From: Atkinsonella hypoxylon
Lineage: Eukaryota; Ascomycota; Sordariomycetes; Hypocreales; Clavicipitaceae
Direction: 5' to 3'
Length of the DNA: 64,000 nucleotides
NCBI GenBank assembly: GCA_000729835.1
Contig: JFHB01000002.1
Span: 310,001 to 374,000, forward strand
Each line of letters begins with the position of its first letter. The first letter of the stretch is position 1. The notes below the pieces were generated by a model that searched no databases, was not told the DNA's origin, and was given only the letters and a program-made list of their open reading frames with translations. The position numbers were made by a program, and so were the translations under genes. This document shows, piece after piece, positions 32,917-47,466 of the stretch.

Positions 32917-33265
32917 ATGAGTGGGCTGCAGCGAGCTCTTCCAGTCGCTTTAGCCTTTTTCACTGGTGTTGTAGGAGGTAAAGCGCAGTCTTCAATTCCC
33001 TTGAAAGTCATATTTCATCCGTTGCATCGAGACTTGTCACATTGCTGATAACTTTGAAAGGCTACTATACCTTTCAGCCAGCTCTCGCACGAGACAGAAC
33101 ATTGAACAATGACGACAAAAAACTTTCGTAAGTGCTTGAAAAGACGCGATGACATATGCAATTTGTTGACAACGAAGGGTTAGATCGTCCGTCACCCAGC
33201 CCAGTTCACCTCGCTTGGAGAACTCGAACTCAGACGACAAAGGTTCAACAGTTGCGAAGCCGTAG
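32917..33265 (+). CDS. Small single-pass membrane protein, 71 residues
   Basis: Three short exons, 32917-32977, 33061-33127 and 33178-33265, join in frame to 71 residues. The protein opens MSGLQRALPVALAFFTGVVG, continues GYYTFQPALARDRTLNND, and ends in a polar tail. The glycine-rich hydrophobic segment followed by YxFQPAL resembles small fungal proteins with a short N-terminal helix, thought to be mitochondrial (DUF4748-like is my best guess, from memory). Intron 1 (83 nt) uses GGTAAAGC and a GCTGATAAC branch before GAAAG; intron 2 (50 nt) uses GTAAGT and ends CGAAG. Neither acceptor is the preferred YAG, and exon 3 is the weakest part. All three exons are too short to stand out alone. Confidence 0.55.
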
Positions 33266-33399
33266 TGCTTGGTCTCAGAATAGCATTCCCGTTACGCGCA
33301 GTCTCTCAGACAGAAGTATTGATATGAATACGACAACTACCCAAGCGGGCACGATAATTCAACCAGATAATTCTGACACCCACTGAATTTGAGGCATTA

Positions 33400-35696
33400 C
33401 TATATAAAGGGGGCATCTAAACCCCAGAAAAGTCGGTCCCAGTCAATGGCATCCAAGTACATCCTCCCTTGTAGCGCCTGCCACTGTTGCTCAAGATAAG
33501 CTGTTTCTGATTCAGGGTCTGCTTGCTGTGATAACATGCCATGCAGCCCATCATCCCGATGTCCCGAGTCTGGCGTCATCGAGGGCGGCCCTCCTTTCAC
33601 TCCCCTGACACTAGCTTTGTGCTTCTTCACGGCTTCCAAGGCCGGATGGTTCTCTTTGTGCTTTGCAAGCACTTGGGTTGACAATTCCAATAGCTTGGCT
33701 GCTACAGGGGATTGGTGTCTTGCCTCTTCCAGTATCCTCCAGGCGTCAGCGACCTCTTCGCCACCGCCTCCAAGACAGGCGTCAAGCACGAGGGCGATAG
33801 TGGCAATGAAGACGCTCCGAAGCACCATGTTCATTCTTGATCTAAATGAGAGGAGGGCTAGAGACTTTTCCCTCAACTGATGCTCCACGGATATGATGAT
33901 CCGTGCAGACCTCAGGCACATCTCCCTCGAATATGCAAATGGCGTTTCAACTGTTCCCCGGGCAAGATAGGGAAGATGAAGTTTACATAATTGTCGATGA
34001 AGAAGCAGATTCAAGTTGTATCGTTGCACTGTGATATTTGGCGTCCGTCTGGGATCATTCAACGGAAGACTTTCAAGGATCACGTCATCCAATGAGAAGA
34101 ATGAAGGCATCTCAGACATGAATTGCTTGAATTTTCCATCAACTTCCATTACCTGCCGATAATCAAGTGTTTCTGGACTGAGAAGTATGAATGGCGAGGG
34201 TTCGAGTAGATCGTGGCAGAATTCAGCCAGACGAATACGTTCTAGTAAATAGGACACACAGGTAGGATGCTCCGTTGAATGTTCTGGGACTTCATGTTCT
34301 TCCAGTATTTCCTCGTCGTCAATATTCCTAGGCTTTCTCACTGCTATATGAGCTTGGTGTATTGTATATGTTCCTTCCTGAGGCATGGAAAATTGAGCGA
34401 GCAACCTGAAAACATGGTCAGCCAAACATGATTTTAGGCTTCATTCTGTCGCGATATTCATTACCAGTCACTTGCGGTTAAATACCACCATACTCTTCGA
34501 CTGACTTCCATTTTTATGGTATCCATTCGAGCATTATCACCGGAAGATGCGTCATTGCCATAGTCTATCCGATGTAGTGCCAGTCCACGACCCATCGCAA
34601 TGGACTTGGCAACCAAGGAGCGAGCCCGCGAGGACACTCCCTCTAAGCTACACACAACGTGAAACAGGACAATCATGCCTTGCAGACACTCCAGGGACAA
34701 GTGCGCCACTCGTTGTACGTGATCAGCAACATCGAGAGAGGCTTTCAACCATGACGTAGCTTGCGAGTTCGCCTCGGCAGAGCTAGCGAAGAGACATCTG
34801 GAGTCATCGAAAGTTGTCCAGGCATAGGTAGTAGTGGTGTATATCGTCAATAACAGAAGTATTGAGCCTAAACCGGGCCTGTCACCTTGTTCAAGCCTAT
34901 TGTAGGTTGCATCGAGCAAGTTCCCCATCGAAGGGGCGTGAATAACGTGGTGAAACTGGCTGACATCGGCGAGGTACTTTTGCAGCAGTACATGAGCCTC
35001 CTCCCGACGTGGCAGCCAGATACACCGTACTGCCTCCGTACAACCAACTGCACCAGGTGGTCCATCGGGTTCAAAGACAAAGCCTGAAGGTTTTGTTATC
35101 AGTCTTATAGGACATGTGCGGAACGTTATCGAGTCGGCGACAACGGAGTCCTTTAAGATTTACTCAGTCAGCATGAAGGTACATACGGGCTACAATATGC
35201 ATAAATGACCATAAGAAAAGAAAAAAATTTGCAACGACTGATCTAACAACACGATTTGGCTTACCAGCAGCTTCTGACCCGAACAAGACCTCTCCAACCA
35301 AAGAGCATCCGCAGTCAGCCGTTGAAGCCGTGACGGAACAACAGACAAAGTCGACGACTGTGCAGGTGCCGGGTAGTTGGGTCCTCTCGGCTCCGCAGAA
35401 GGTGTACTTGTGGTTGTGGGCAGTTGAGCCTGAGACTGGGTCTGGGGTTTGGCCTGCGATATTACTAAAGCCTCGAGTCTTTCAAGTCTAGCCAGAAATT
35501 CAGTCGCAGATATATTTTTCAACAAGGAAACATCTTTAGATTGCGATGATACTGCAGAATCCTGTGATACACCGTCATGTTGGCATACCACTCCGCGGGA
35601 TGTGCAATTGGAGCATGGAAATACGCGACTGCAACGGAGCTTGCGCACTCGGCACAAGGTACATGAAACAGGGCGTTGTCTCGACTGACGACCCAT
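33400..35696 (-). CDS. Zn2Cys6 transcription factor with fungal-specific domain
   Basis: Three exons, 35696-35265, 35150-34465 and 34405-33400, give 707 residues. The Zn2Cys6 cluster is at residues about 12-40: C-x2-C-x6-C-x6-C-x2-C-x6-C (CTLCRVRKLRCSRVFPCSNC then SRGVVC). A short leucine-rich segment near 65-75 may be the dimerisation coiled coil. The remaining 450 residues form the fungal_trans (middle homology) domain, including RREEAHVLLQKYLADVSQFH, VSRRVWWYLTASDW and the RNIDDEEI region. It is a nuclear DNA-binding regulator; its targets cannot be told from sequence, and no biosynthetic cluster surrounds it. The start is the ATG at 35696; the frame runs a little upstream but without ATG. 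The first acceptor (TTAAAG) is weak, yet it is the one that keeps the frame. Confidence 0.83.
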
Positions 35697-36479
35697 TTGG
35701 AACACGAGACTCTGCTGTCACTCGCCGGCAAATATAAAAGTCACAGGGGCCGCGGAAAAGAAAACGTGAACGAAAGGCGGTTGAATGTGGCGACGGAGCC
35801 AAAAATTCAGGTAACTGATCCGCGCGGAAAGTCCGCGGCAATTCGGCCTGGTCTTCGAATAAGCAAAGAGACACCAAGTTAGAGCTATTGACCAGTAACT
35901 AACTACAGCGGTGTACATGTCGGGTATTATTAATGTACTTGCTCGAAGACCTGCTTTCGTGAAATATGGGGTTCAAAAGTGGGCTCGGTTAAAATCGACT
36001 GGTATCCTGCTATCACCCGCAGCATATTCCGTAACTAGTTATCATATAGAATCATTTGTCATGCCATTCCTCCACCAGAGAGCTAGTTATGCATATGCTC
36101 CATCCAGGCTTCCAAATCCAAATTCAAAACTCGGTCTGCTGGGGAACAACTGTGAAAATGACCACTCTGCATACCATTTTCTTTAATTGCGATACAATTG
36201 CAGTAGAGCGTGGCTTCCATTAGTTCCATAGCAAACATGGCTATTATAAAGTTTGAATACCATCATTTCTCCATGAATTTAGAGCACGTCTTCTGCTCTT
36301 GGTAATGCTAATGGGAATATAATGCAAACATGCAACGATTTGGCAATGAACGCTCTGAATTGCGCATCATAAGTATGTGCGTGGCTGCCTCTACAGTGTC
36401 CCAGAGTCATTTTTATTATTAGGAAGTTTTCCACTTGTCCTGCGAGAAGCAGATAAAAGAAAATAACAATTGCGGTCAT
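35697..36479. other. Intergenic, GBE 3' end area to Zn2Cys6 promoter
   Basis: About 780 bp. A 91-codon plus-strand frame at 35911-36186 has no recognisable protein character. Part of the left side is the branching-enzyme 3' UTR, or its last exon if the terminal intron is longer. Confidence 0.35.
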
Positions 36480-38984
36480 TCACCAATTCCCTGAACTCTG
36501 GCTATTCGAGTGCCAAAACCTATTCACACCTGTAAGTACGTTCCGTTCAGAGAAGCCATCAACAAATTTGCTTACTATGGCTGTGCGACAAGGTATGTAC
36601 ACCTGCGTCCAATTCTTTCTTCCGTTCCACTCCATTGGGGTAGTGAAAAAACGGGTGCTTTCGTCCACTCTGTTAAATCCGCCGACGTCCTTGGCGTCCG
36701 AATTCAGAATAATACGGTATGTACCTGCAACGTCGACACCGATCCGATAATCTGTGAAGCTTGAAGAAGGATGAAAATTGAAAATAAAAACCAACCCGGC
36801 ACGTTCAAACACAATGACCTTGTCTCCCTCGTGCTTTAAGGAGACAAAAGCCTGAGGGGCACTCAGCCATTTATATTTGGCTTCGGATCGATTGATTATC
36901 TTGTCGAAGTTGTTGAGATACTGATACCGGAGTAGAGGATCCTCTGTAAGATTCAACTGGCGACGCGCGTACCAGAACGAATTATTATTGCCTTCGCGGG
37001 GGAAGTCAAGCCACTCTGGATGACCGAACTCATTGCCTTCGAAGTTCAAGTAGCCTTCACCGCCGAGTCCATGCGTGATCAGTCGTATCATCTTGTGGAG
37101 TGACATGCCGCGTTCGATGACGGGCGTCAAGGGAGACAAGACTGACATATTAGTATACATCTCAGCATCACAGAGATGCATCATCAGTGTTTTATCTCCC
37201 ACAAGCCTTTTCTTTGTTAGTAAGGTATCTACCCCCAATGGTTCTAGTTCACTTACGCTTGGTCGTGACTCTCACAGTATGCAATCGTCTTCTCTCCATG
37301 TCGCCGGTTTGTCAAAGTAAAGCAGATGTTACCCATATCCCATTGTTCATCCTTGAGCTCTTTCAAAATCTTAATCCACATATCAGGAATAGCCATTGCT
37401 AAGCGATAATCGAAGCCAACACCCCCAAAAGCGAGTGGCAGACATAGAGCTGGCATTCCGGAAACGTCTTCCGCTATGGTTATAACTTCTGGATATAGAG
37501 AGTGTAACATCTGATTAGCGATCATAAGATACGCAACCGCTTCTTCATCAACGTCAGGACCGAAATATTCTTGGTACCCGCCGGAGAAGCCACTGCGAGA
37601 TGTTAGCTGATGATGGATATTTCACGATTCTAACAACTTACGCTCCCACACCATGATGCACATAAAGCATACTCGTGACACCATCGAACCTGAATCCGTC
37701 AAAGTGATATTCATCCATCCAAAATCTTAAATTGCTGAGGAGAAAGCGCAAAACTTCATGATGCCCATAATTGAACAGTCTGCTATCCCACTGATTATGG
37801 TATCCTTTGCCACCGCTGTGGAAGTACTGATGGTCAGTACCATCAAACTGATTTAGGCCATCAAGAACGTTCTTTGAAGCATGACTGTGAACGACATCCA
37901 ACAAGACTGTAATTCCCATGCTATGAGCAGTGTCAACAAGCTCCTTGAGATCTTCTGGCGGTCCATATCTGCTACTGGCTGCGAAGAAGCTATTGACTTG
38001 ATATCCAAACGAGGCGTAGTACGCATGCTCCATTATGGCCATGAGTTGTATAACATTATAACCAAGGTCCTTTATCCTCGGTAACATGTTTGTCGTAAAT
38101 TCCTTGTATGTCGCTACTTTTTGTTCTGGGGTGGATATTCCGACGTGGGCCTCATAAATTCGAGCACTTTCAGGCTTAATAGGTCTTGGGTGCTTGAAGA
38201 CGTACTTTTCTGGCTGGCTGGGGTTCCAGAATCGGGCCTCATAAGCTGGAGATACACTCAAATCCTGAGTGACATACTTTACCCAGGCGGGAAGACGATC
38301 AACGTATTCACCTGTGGGTAGTTCTAAGGAAATCTAACATAATAATAACTGTAAGCCCTTGGCCCTAAGGATACTGTTAAGAGTGCTCACCTTGATCCTT
38401 GAGTTGTGCGGTATGGCAGGCTGGCCATCTTTGGCGGCGATGGTGATCTCGAAAACACCAAAGTTGTCTTTCTTCATTGGGTGAGTCTTTTTGTCCCATT
38501 CATCTAAGTTATACATTAGTGAATATTTCACTGACTGCATTACTATAGATACAACCGTACTGAAATCTCCAATAACAGAAGCTGATACGGCGTTCGGTGC
38601 CCACTCGCGGTAGGTTATGCTGTTATCGGAGTTTACGTTCAAGCCAAATTTCTCGAAACCCTAAGGGCTATAGTTAGAAGCAGATCCGATATTACACGCA
38701 TGTTTCATGACTGACCCGAGTAAACTTTTCTAATCCACCTTCGCTAGCATCTATGGTGCTCATCCACTCATGCGCTCTGGCGTACCGCCGTCTGAGAGTA
38801 TCGCTAAATGGCTCCAACCAAGGGTCGAGCTTGACCACACCTGCAGACTTGATCAGATATATATTGACATTTCGGATTTGTTGTTAGAACAAGGTAGCTA
38901 GCTACCTGTGCCGTCCTGAGGTATGTCTTGAGCCTGTAGACCGAAGAGTCCATAGGTATTAAGAGTTTTCTCTACGTCTGCCAT
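36480..38984 (-). CDS. GLC3: 1,4-alpha-glucan (glycogen) branching enzyme
   Basis: Seven exons: 38984-38906, 38840-38716, 38660-38561, 38503-38391, 38333-37642, 37592-37257 and 37206 to the end. The N-terminal CBM48 module ([20 protein letters not shown]) precedes a GH13 catalytic barrel with its conserved regions: [22 protein letters not shown] (nucleophile Asp), [13 protein letters not shown] (acid Glu) and [10 protein letters not shown]-terminal beta domain closes the protein. It moves alpha-1,4 glucan chains to alpha-1,6 branch points during glycogen synthesis in the cytosol. Read without a last intron the product has 723 residues. If a 46-nt intron (36575-36530, GTAAGC...TTACAG) is removed, the protein ends TAIV at 36524 and has 693 residues, closer to the usual length. 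All other splices are strongly supported by frame and family motifs. Confidence 0.92.
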
Positions 38985-40109
38985 TGTATGGAAAATGTCT
39001 CTTTCCCTCGGAATGCAGGTATGGTGGTACACTTGCGCGTTCTGAAGCTAGGGAAGTTCGCGGGAGTTGTTTGCAGGTAGCTGGTGAGCTGGAAGGTGGG
39101 GTAATTGTTCCAATGATTTTGCCACTCAGTTGATGAAGGAGAGAAAAGCAGAGATTTTAAAACCAATTGAACTGGGTGCGGTTTCAAGCCACTGCGAGAT
39201 TGATATCGGGCTCAAGGTGTGGCAATGACCAAATTCTTGAGCGACATCCGTTGGGAGATGGCTGCTGTGCCAATGAGCTAATGCCAGCTGCAATCGATAA
39301 CTACAGAGGGAGCTTTATCCAGACCTGTCAAAGTGGGGCTGACTATTGTAGCATCAGCGACGAGCCACGCGGGTGACTGATATTATCACGACGGCAAGTC
39401 GGGTTCTGGCTTATGTATTGGTAGGCCGTATAATTTTGTCTTCTCTTTACGAGCGTTTCTGGCCCACCAATTCACCGTAGTTACGAACAGGGACATTTCA
39501 CATAGTTCGCCAAAAATATATTTATTAGACATGCTGTGGGTGGGCCGACCAGATTAGAGTATTTTAAGATGATTAATTCTGAAAGACGTCTAGCTAGACC
39601 TAAATTCTTACACTCTGCTTGACTCCTAGGGACGATGAAAGCGAGTTCCACGATGTATAACACGCTACGATGATTGACTGGATCATTTAAGCCGCGACAG
39701 TAGAGGTTTTCCTATACTATGACGCAGCGAAATTGTGAGATTTTAAAGCAGTAGTCTCGTGGACCCGCAGCCTGCTTGTTTTATAATGACGTAACGTTCG
39801 CTAGTAGTTCCTCAGGCGAACAGATGCGGAGGTGCTGTGGAGGTAGTGTTACCCACTTCCCGATACGTATTGTCCAAGTTCGGTTTATGTTTGTTCGCTC
39901 AATGAGAACATCGAGAGAAGGGCATACAATTCAAGATTTGGTTGCTAATCCATGCTGCTTTCAGAATTCATCGACCGGATTATTCGTTTTGCATGATGTT
40001 TGTCTAGATCAAGCGCGCAGGCCGAGCCGATCAAACTAACAGTGCCCGCCAACCTGGAGCTCAATGTCATACGAATGAAACAATGAGTAATGCATAGCGC
40101 AAAGTCAGA
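38985..40109. other. Divergent intergenic region, GLC3 / MCX1
   Basis: About 1.1 kb. I see no repeat, RNA gene or conserved frame. An 87-codon frame at 39776-40039 precedes MCX1 but lacks protein character. Confidence 0.4.
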
Positions 40110-41963
40110 ATGCTTGCGCAATCTATATTATTGCTTTGGCATGCCCAGGGGACTCGAATCGTAGCGCAGCGATTATGTGACTCACGCAGCAGACATCATC
40201 TACGACAACTATGGACAACGCACTCTCGAGAAGCCTCAGGCCGGTCTCCGGACTTCAACTCAGGTTTCACTGGAACTTACGATCCTACGGTCGAATCTGG
40301 GCGCGGTCCGATGTTTAAAAAATCCAACTTTGGTGTTCCTCAGTTCTATCCGAGAGACTTGAAGAAGCGAGTTGATGAGTACGTCGTGGGTCAAGAAAGG
40401 GCAAAGAGAACCATCTGCTCTACCATGTTTAATCATTATCAGAAGCTCAGAAGACGGCATAAACATGAGCATGAGCGTCGGAACTTTCAGGAGAAAGTCA
40501 TGCGTCAGCGTTTTGCGCGTGATCGGGAACACCAGAAGCTGAAGGACATACACCCTGTAGAAGGTCTGCGGTGAATGATACGCATCATTTCTCTCTGTCC
40601 TTTGTCCGATCGTACTAACTCCCGTCACTTTTCAAACAGATGACTTTCCGGGACACAATGAGTCTGTTCGATCTCTAAATGAGGCACCCGATTTTGGAGA
40701 TGACCCTCTTGATCAGCTGCATATTCGTGAAGATCCGTCGACTCCGGACCATGTGAAGATTGACAAGAGCAATCTTCTTTTGATTGGACCGACTGGAGTC
40801 GGGAAAACTTACATATTAGAGTATGACAGTGCTACTTACCCCTCTCTTGATCATTGCCGCTAACACGTATCAGGACCCTAAGCAAACAGATCCATGTGCC
40901 TTTCTCAATATGCGATTGCAACTCCCTGACCCAAGCTGGATACATTGGTCAAGATGTAGAAACTTGCATTGAGCGTCTTCTCATAGAGTCCAACTATGAT
41001 ATCAAAGCTACGGAACATGGTATCGTTGTCTTGGACGAGTTTGACAAGCTTGCCAGGAGGGAGTCACCCACTGGCCGTGACGTCGGCGGAGAAGGCGTGC
41101 AACAGGCTTTGCTCAAGCTAGTAGAGGGCACAAAAGTTACGATCAGCGTGAAGGATAACCGATCATCGCGCTCGAATTCTCCGATCAATACAAACTACAA
41201 TCCAACTGGCTCCTCGTCTGCGCCACAATCAGTTCCGCCTGGAGGCAAGGTTGACCAGTATACCATTGATACGAGCAACATATTATTCGTTTTCTGCGGT
41301 GCTTTCGTCGGACTTGAGAAAGCAATTCTGCAACGAGTGGCCAAGCCTTCTATGGGTTTCGGCGGTGAATTGAGAGGCCAAGCAACACTTTCGAGCGACA
41401 AGCAACTTCTGCCTCCAGGCCTTTTTGCCCATATAGCCCATCATGATTCCATGCCAAGTTCTGCATTTACACCTCTGGACCTAGTGACACCCGCCGACCT
41501 TCAAAAATTTGGGTTCATCCCCGAGCTTATAGGTCGGTTGCACAACATATGTGCTCTGAGCCCTTTATCTTCTAAGGACTTATTACGAGTACTTACAGAG
41601 CCTCGAAATAGCCTCGTGGCTCAATACACAGCGCTTTTTGAAACGTATCCGTCTCGGTTGTTCTTCACCGACAAGGCACTGTACGCCATAGCAGAGAGGG
41701 CAGCGCTCTCTGGAACGGGCGCGAGAGCATTGAACATGGAAATGGAACGCGTCCTAGCTGAACCAATCTTTGATGCTCCGATACCTCACGTGCTCGTCCA
41801 TGAAGCGTGCGTAAATGGGTCGGAGAAGGCCCTATATTGGGGCAAAGAAGGTCGCTTCGAGGTCGACAGGTGGATGCAGGATGAGGCGATGGGCAGTTCT
41901 TCATCACCATTGCCTCAAGTGACTTTTGAACGTCTAAGGGAGGCTGGACAAAGTGGAGGATGA
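40110..41963 (+). CDS. MCX1: Mitochondrial ClpX-like AAA+ unfoldase
   Basis: Three exons, 40110-40563, 40640-40820 and 40874-41963, give 574 residues. The first 40 or so are rich in R, S, L and H with few acids, as expected of a mitochondrial presequence. The AAA+ core has a Walker A motif GPTGVGKT, the ClpX-type GYIGQDVETCIERLL, the Walker B motif IVVLDEFDKLA and GGEGVQQALLKLVEGT, plus the FVFCGAFVGLEKAI and FIPELIGRLHNI segments. The N-terminal zinc-binding domain of bacterial ClpX is absent, as in yeast Mcx1. It unfolds matrix proteins and, in organisms with ClpP, feeds them to that protease; I cannot tell here whether ClpP is present. A serine/asparagine-rich insert lies between Walker B and the next conserved block. 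Confidence 0.93.
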
Positions 41964-42589
41964 TGTGAGGATTTAGGTACATGATAATGCAACTGTCTTT
42001 CAGGGTGATGAGCATGAGCAGTATGAACGTAACTTATTATGAATTTCAAGCAAATGTTCTTAGTATAGTGATAGATAAGTGTACTTCGAATTGCACATCA
42101 ATCTGCAAGTAGATTTCGTCCCCACGGGAGAAAATCATGTCTGTCGGAAGCCACTGTGTTCTGAGAAAGCTTATAAAATGTAAATGCTAATGGTTTCATT
42201 TCAGCTATGAATGAAGTACGTGTTGATATTGATTTTTTTTTCTGCAAGGCCTTATCGTGCATCTGCTCGACCAATGCGTCTTGGTGGTTGTATTTGGAGT
42301 CGAGAACCTAATCAGAAGAATGATCATGCTGAATCATTACTCTGACTCATGTGGCCAAGCGCCTACGATGTAGATTGTGTTCTTGATGAGCAATGAGACA
42401 GAGTGATTCTTAGTCCCTCGGTCGTAGTACAGTATTTACACCCTGCGAAAGTGTCCTCTCACCTAACTTGCCAGCCTCACCTCTTAGTTACCCGCACTTT
42501 TAGGACAATTTTACACATGGTAGAAGACCTCCATGGATACACCTATTCTTCTATCACAAAAGGAATTAAATAGTATCAACAGAGAGTGT
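41964..42589. other. Convergent 3' intergenic region, MCX1 / COX5
   Basis: About 630 bp. One stretch on the minus strand (about 42240-42305) reads as a plausible peptide after a TTAG acceptor-like site, but no start, donor or family could be attached to it. Confidence 0.4.
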
Positions 42590-43471
42590 TTAATGGCCCT
42601 TAGGAGGGGATTGGACCATGCCCTTGCCCTTGTATCCTTCAGATGTGATACCAGTGAGTGGATCGGCTTTTTGTTGCTACGGAGGTAATCAGTCATCTAT
42701 ATTCATTGGGAGCTGGGATTTCTGGGAGCTGGAAAACTTACGATAAGAAGCTCATTAGAAGCCTCCTGGTATTCCTTAGACATAGTGTGGGGTGCGGGTT
42801 TGGCGGCAGATCGAATAGCAGCGAAAATCGCGAAACTAACTCCAAGGCCGACGGCGACGCCCCAGGCGATGCGAGCATTGGTGCCAGGAGGGTCTACAGC
42901 CCGGGGGCCATGGGGACCGAACGCGATCCAGTATGCTGCAATAAGGGGAGTTAGTTGGGTTCGTGTCTGTGGTGACGCCATGTGATGGCAAGTAGGTTGA
43001 GGCACATTATGCAGCCGATCAGTCAGACGAAGGTTCAAGCCGGCAGATTGAACATGGAGAACTTTGCAGAACGACCCTCAGAGAACTCCCGTAATCTGAT
43101 GCCTCGTTGTGTGCAAGCCGGCGTAAATTTATAACTGTATATGCCTGGTTGCGAGTATCGTAGTGCAGGCCGCTCGGCTATTCGGGGAGACATTTTCCGA
43201 GGGGGGGGGGAAGCGTTGGTCTGAAGGGAATGGTGCACGTACCGGCCTTCTTCTCCTGCAATGTCAATTCGCTCCAGCTACCCTTCATACGATCCCGGAG
43301 AGCCATCCAGAGATCAGCTTGCTCCTGAAGAGGCATGTCCTCCCATCGCTTCTCAATGTTCTTGAGCGTAGGGTTGGAAAGCGCCTGGGTGGAAGCGGCT
43401 CGGGAGGCAGCAGCAGGTACACTGCGCACCAAGCCTTTGCGCAGCAAATTTGAGGCCGATGTGCGCAGCAT
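42590..43471 (-). CDS. COX5: Cytochrome c oxidase subunit 5 (mammalian COX4)
   Basis: Three exons, 43471-43243, 42935-42742 and 42676-42590, give 169 residues. The N-terminus MLRTSASNLLRKGLVRSVPA is a classic arginine-rich presequence. The mature part includes NPTLKNIEKRWEDMPLQEQ and DLWMALRDRMKGSWSELTLQ, then AYWIAFGPHGPRAVDPPG, one transmembrane helix (WGVAVGLGVSFAIFAAI) and the intermembrane-space tail ending GMVQSPPKGH. It is a nuclear-encoded structural subunit of complex IV. The introns split GCA after KKA and fall cleanly after ELLI. It is divergent from ATP2, so one intergenic region may drive both respiratory genes. Confidence 0.94.
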
Positions 43472-44517
43472 ATTTGCGAAGCTCGAACGCGAACAACTGG
43501 GATGTCAATTGGCGCAGTATGGGCGTGTGGAAGCTATGTCGAAGTAATTGGGTTGAAGAATTCGGGGCGTATTTGGCCGGATTCAATCGAACGGCTCCTT
43601 CTTCCATGCCGAAAAGAAAGCTCAAAAAAGAATGACTAATCGTCAAAAGGTGGCACCAATCACGTGGATCCCACCAATCAATTTCAGTGGATTTGTTGTT
43701 GATGCATTTGCAGGCATTCACGTTTAAGTATGAATAAATTTGCCAGAAACTTTGGGATCTATAACAGTATACGTTGATTTCGCTGCGAAAATGATGGCTC
43801 AGCTTCCTCCAGGGCTCTTTAAATATCCTAGAGCGGGTTGACCAGAGACGAGAGGGAAATCTATGTGAGATGTTGTGTTTGAACTTGAGCAAATGCTACT
43901 GAGAGCAGTCAGGCATTTCGGAAACATGTCACATGCGATACACGAGAGGCTGTGTATAAATTATTGTATACCATGCTGGATGCTGTCACATTGATCGGAA
44001 GCCACGCTTTCCAATAGGAACAAGCTGGCGCCAGACTCAACTTGCGGGGAAAAGGAGAGCCAGCAGCCTCAGGTACTGTTGACCGAAGCGACTAGGCCAG
44101 ATACCTGTCTACAAGCAATAGAGGCATATGGCCACGACGGCTAAACATTTGCATTGTAGACCTTTTCCAAACACTAGTCACTATACGGATCACTTAGTGA
44201 CCCTAGATTGTGGCATTTTCTGTGCTATGTCTTCGAAGAAAGCTTGTGTTGCGCGGCCAGGTAGGTAATTAGAGCACGGGAAGCCTCTGAGGTACATGGA
44301 AGAGAGTGGAGCACGGAGCAATAGTGTCGGCGTTCCTGTAAAACCCGACGCCAAAAAACGATTTCATGCTAGCTAGCATCTCACGTGATCTGCGAGAAAG
44401 CTCTAACCGACGAAGGGTGTCCGCTCCCGAGCAAAACTGCTCACTCTGCAAATTCTCCCCAGCCTCAATCGACCTCACTCCACTCCCATAATTGATCGCT
44501 CTCTGTCATCTGGCAAG
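43472..44517. other. Divergent promoter region, COX5 / ATP2
   Basis: About 1 kb between two nuclear respiratory genes. A 179-codon minus-strand frame here overlaps COX5 exon 1 in another frame and is rejected as a gene. Confidence 0.45.
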
Positions 44518-46478
<1,961 letters not shown>

Positions 46479-47466
46479 GCCGTCCTGGCCACATAATATC
46501 TGGGGTATAGGAAAGGAGCCTTGTGTATAGAATAGAGGAACCGGGGCTGTGGAAGGTTTCTTCTAAGCTCCGTCGATTTAGTCTCTTTTGCGGGCTGTGT
46601 ACCAATGATAAAACTTCCTCTTTGCTTGCGCCACTATTCCATTGTTGCGACTTGCTCTATGGTAAAAGGAAAAGATGCTCTCTGTTGCGGCAATAGCGCC
46701 TTGTCGTAGCCTCGCGTTATCCCCGATGAGCTGTTGGCATGCAGCGATGGTAGTAGTGCAGTATCCAAATGTAGGCTTGTAACACCATGCCGTCTCCATA
46801 CAATGACTCCAATGTTGATGAATCATATTGCCACATGCCTCAGTGTAGCTTTGCTCATTTGTTTACATATTCCTGGCTAAGTTACTCATCATTTTAACCA
46901 TTTGAACTCGCATTTTGTCGGCCAACGAGCTACAGCTGAGCTCCATCCACATCAGATTTTGTTCCTGAGCTAGTTTGCTGTTCGACGTGGAGCGAAAGCT
47001 GCTGTCTGCTATATGGCGAGATTATGACGGGTGGGACAAGAACAATCAGGTCATCTGTTGGCCTGTCAACTAAGCTTGACATAAGGCAGAGCAGCAGTCA
47101 AAATATGATAGGAGAAAAGGATCATTCGGAGGTGCAGTGTCACAAGCCACTTGCTAGAAGAGTATTGGGTGTAACATCGCATTTGGCATATCTACCCAAC
47201 AAGCCCGTAGGATTATATATAATACATAGCATGTGTAACGCTCCAGTCCCAATAGCTTGTTCCGCTTTACAGAAATCACAACGCTGCCACTCAAGCGCTG
47301 AGAGGACTACATTTCCAATTACTTAACCGCGGCCCCCGAACAGCTTCACTGTACTCAGTCAAATCTTGCTGACCCTCCTTGAGGCCCTTTCCCCTCCCAT
47401 CTTATCACTCAGATGCAGCCCGACAAAACATATTTATTCACTGAGCCATCCTGCAACATTGGACAG
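46479..47466. other. Convergent 3' intergenic region, ATP2 / Zn2Cys6 factor
   Basis: About 990 bp. The ATP2 3' UTR lies on the left. No further gene, RNA or repeat was recognised. Confidence 0.4.

Noticed and set aside
42240..42305. Peptide-like stretch VLDSKYNHQDALVEQMHDKA on the minus strand
   Set aside because: Preceded by an acceptor-like TTAG, but no upstream exon, start codon or family could be found; too short to claim.
43353..43892. 179-codon minus-strand frame
   Set aside because: Overlaps COX5 exon 1 in another frame and shows no conserved motif.
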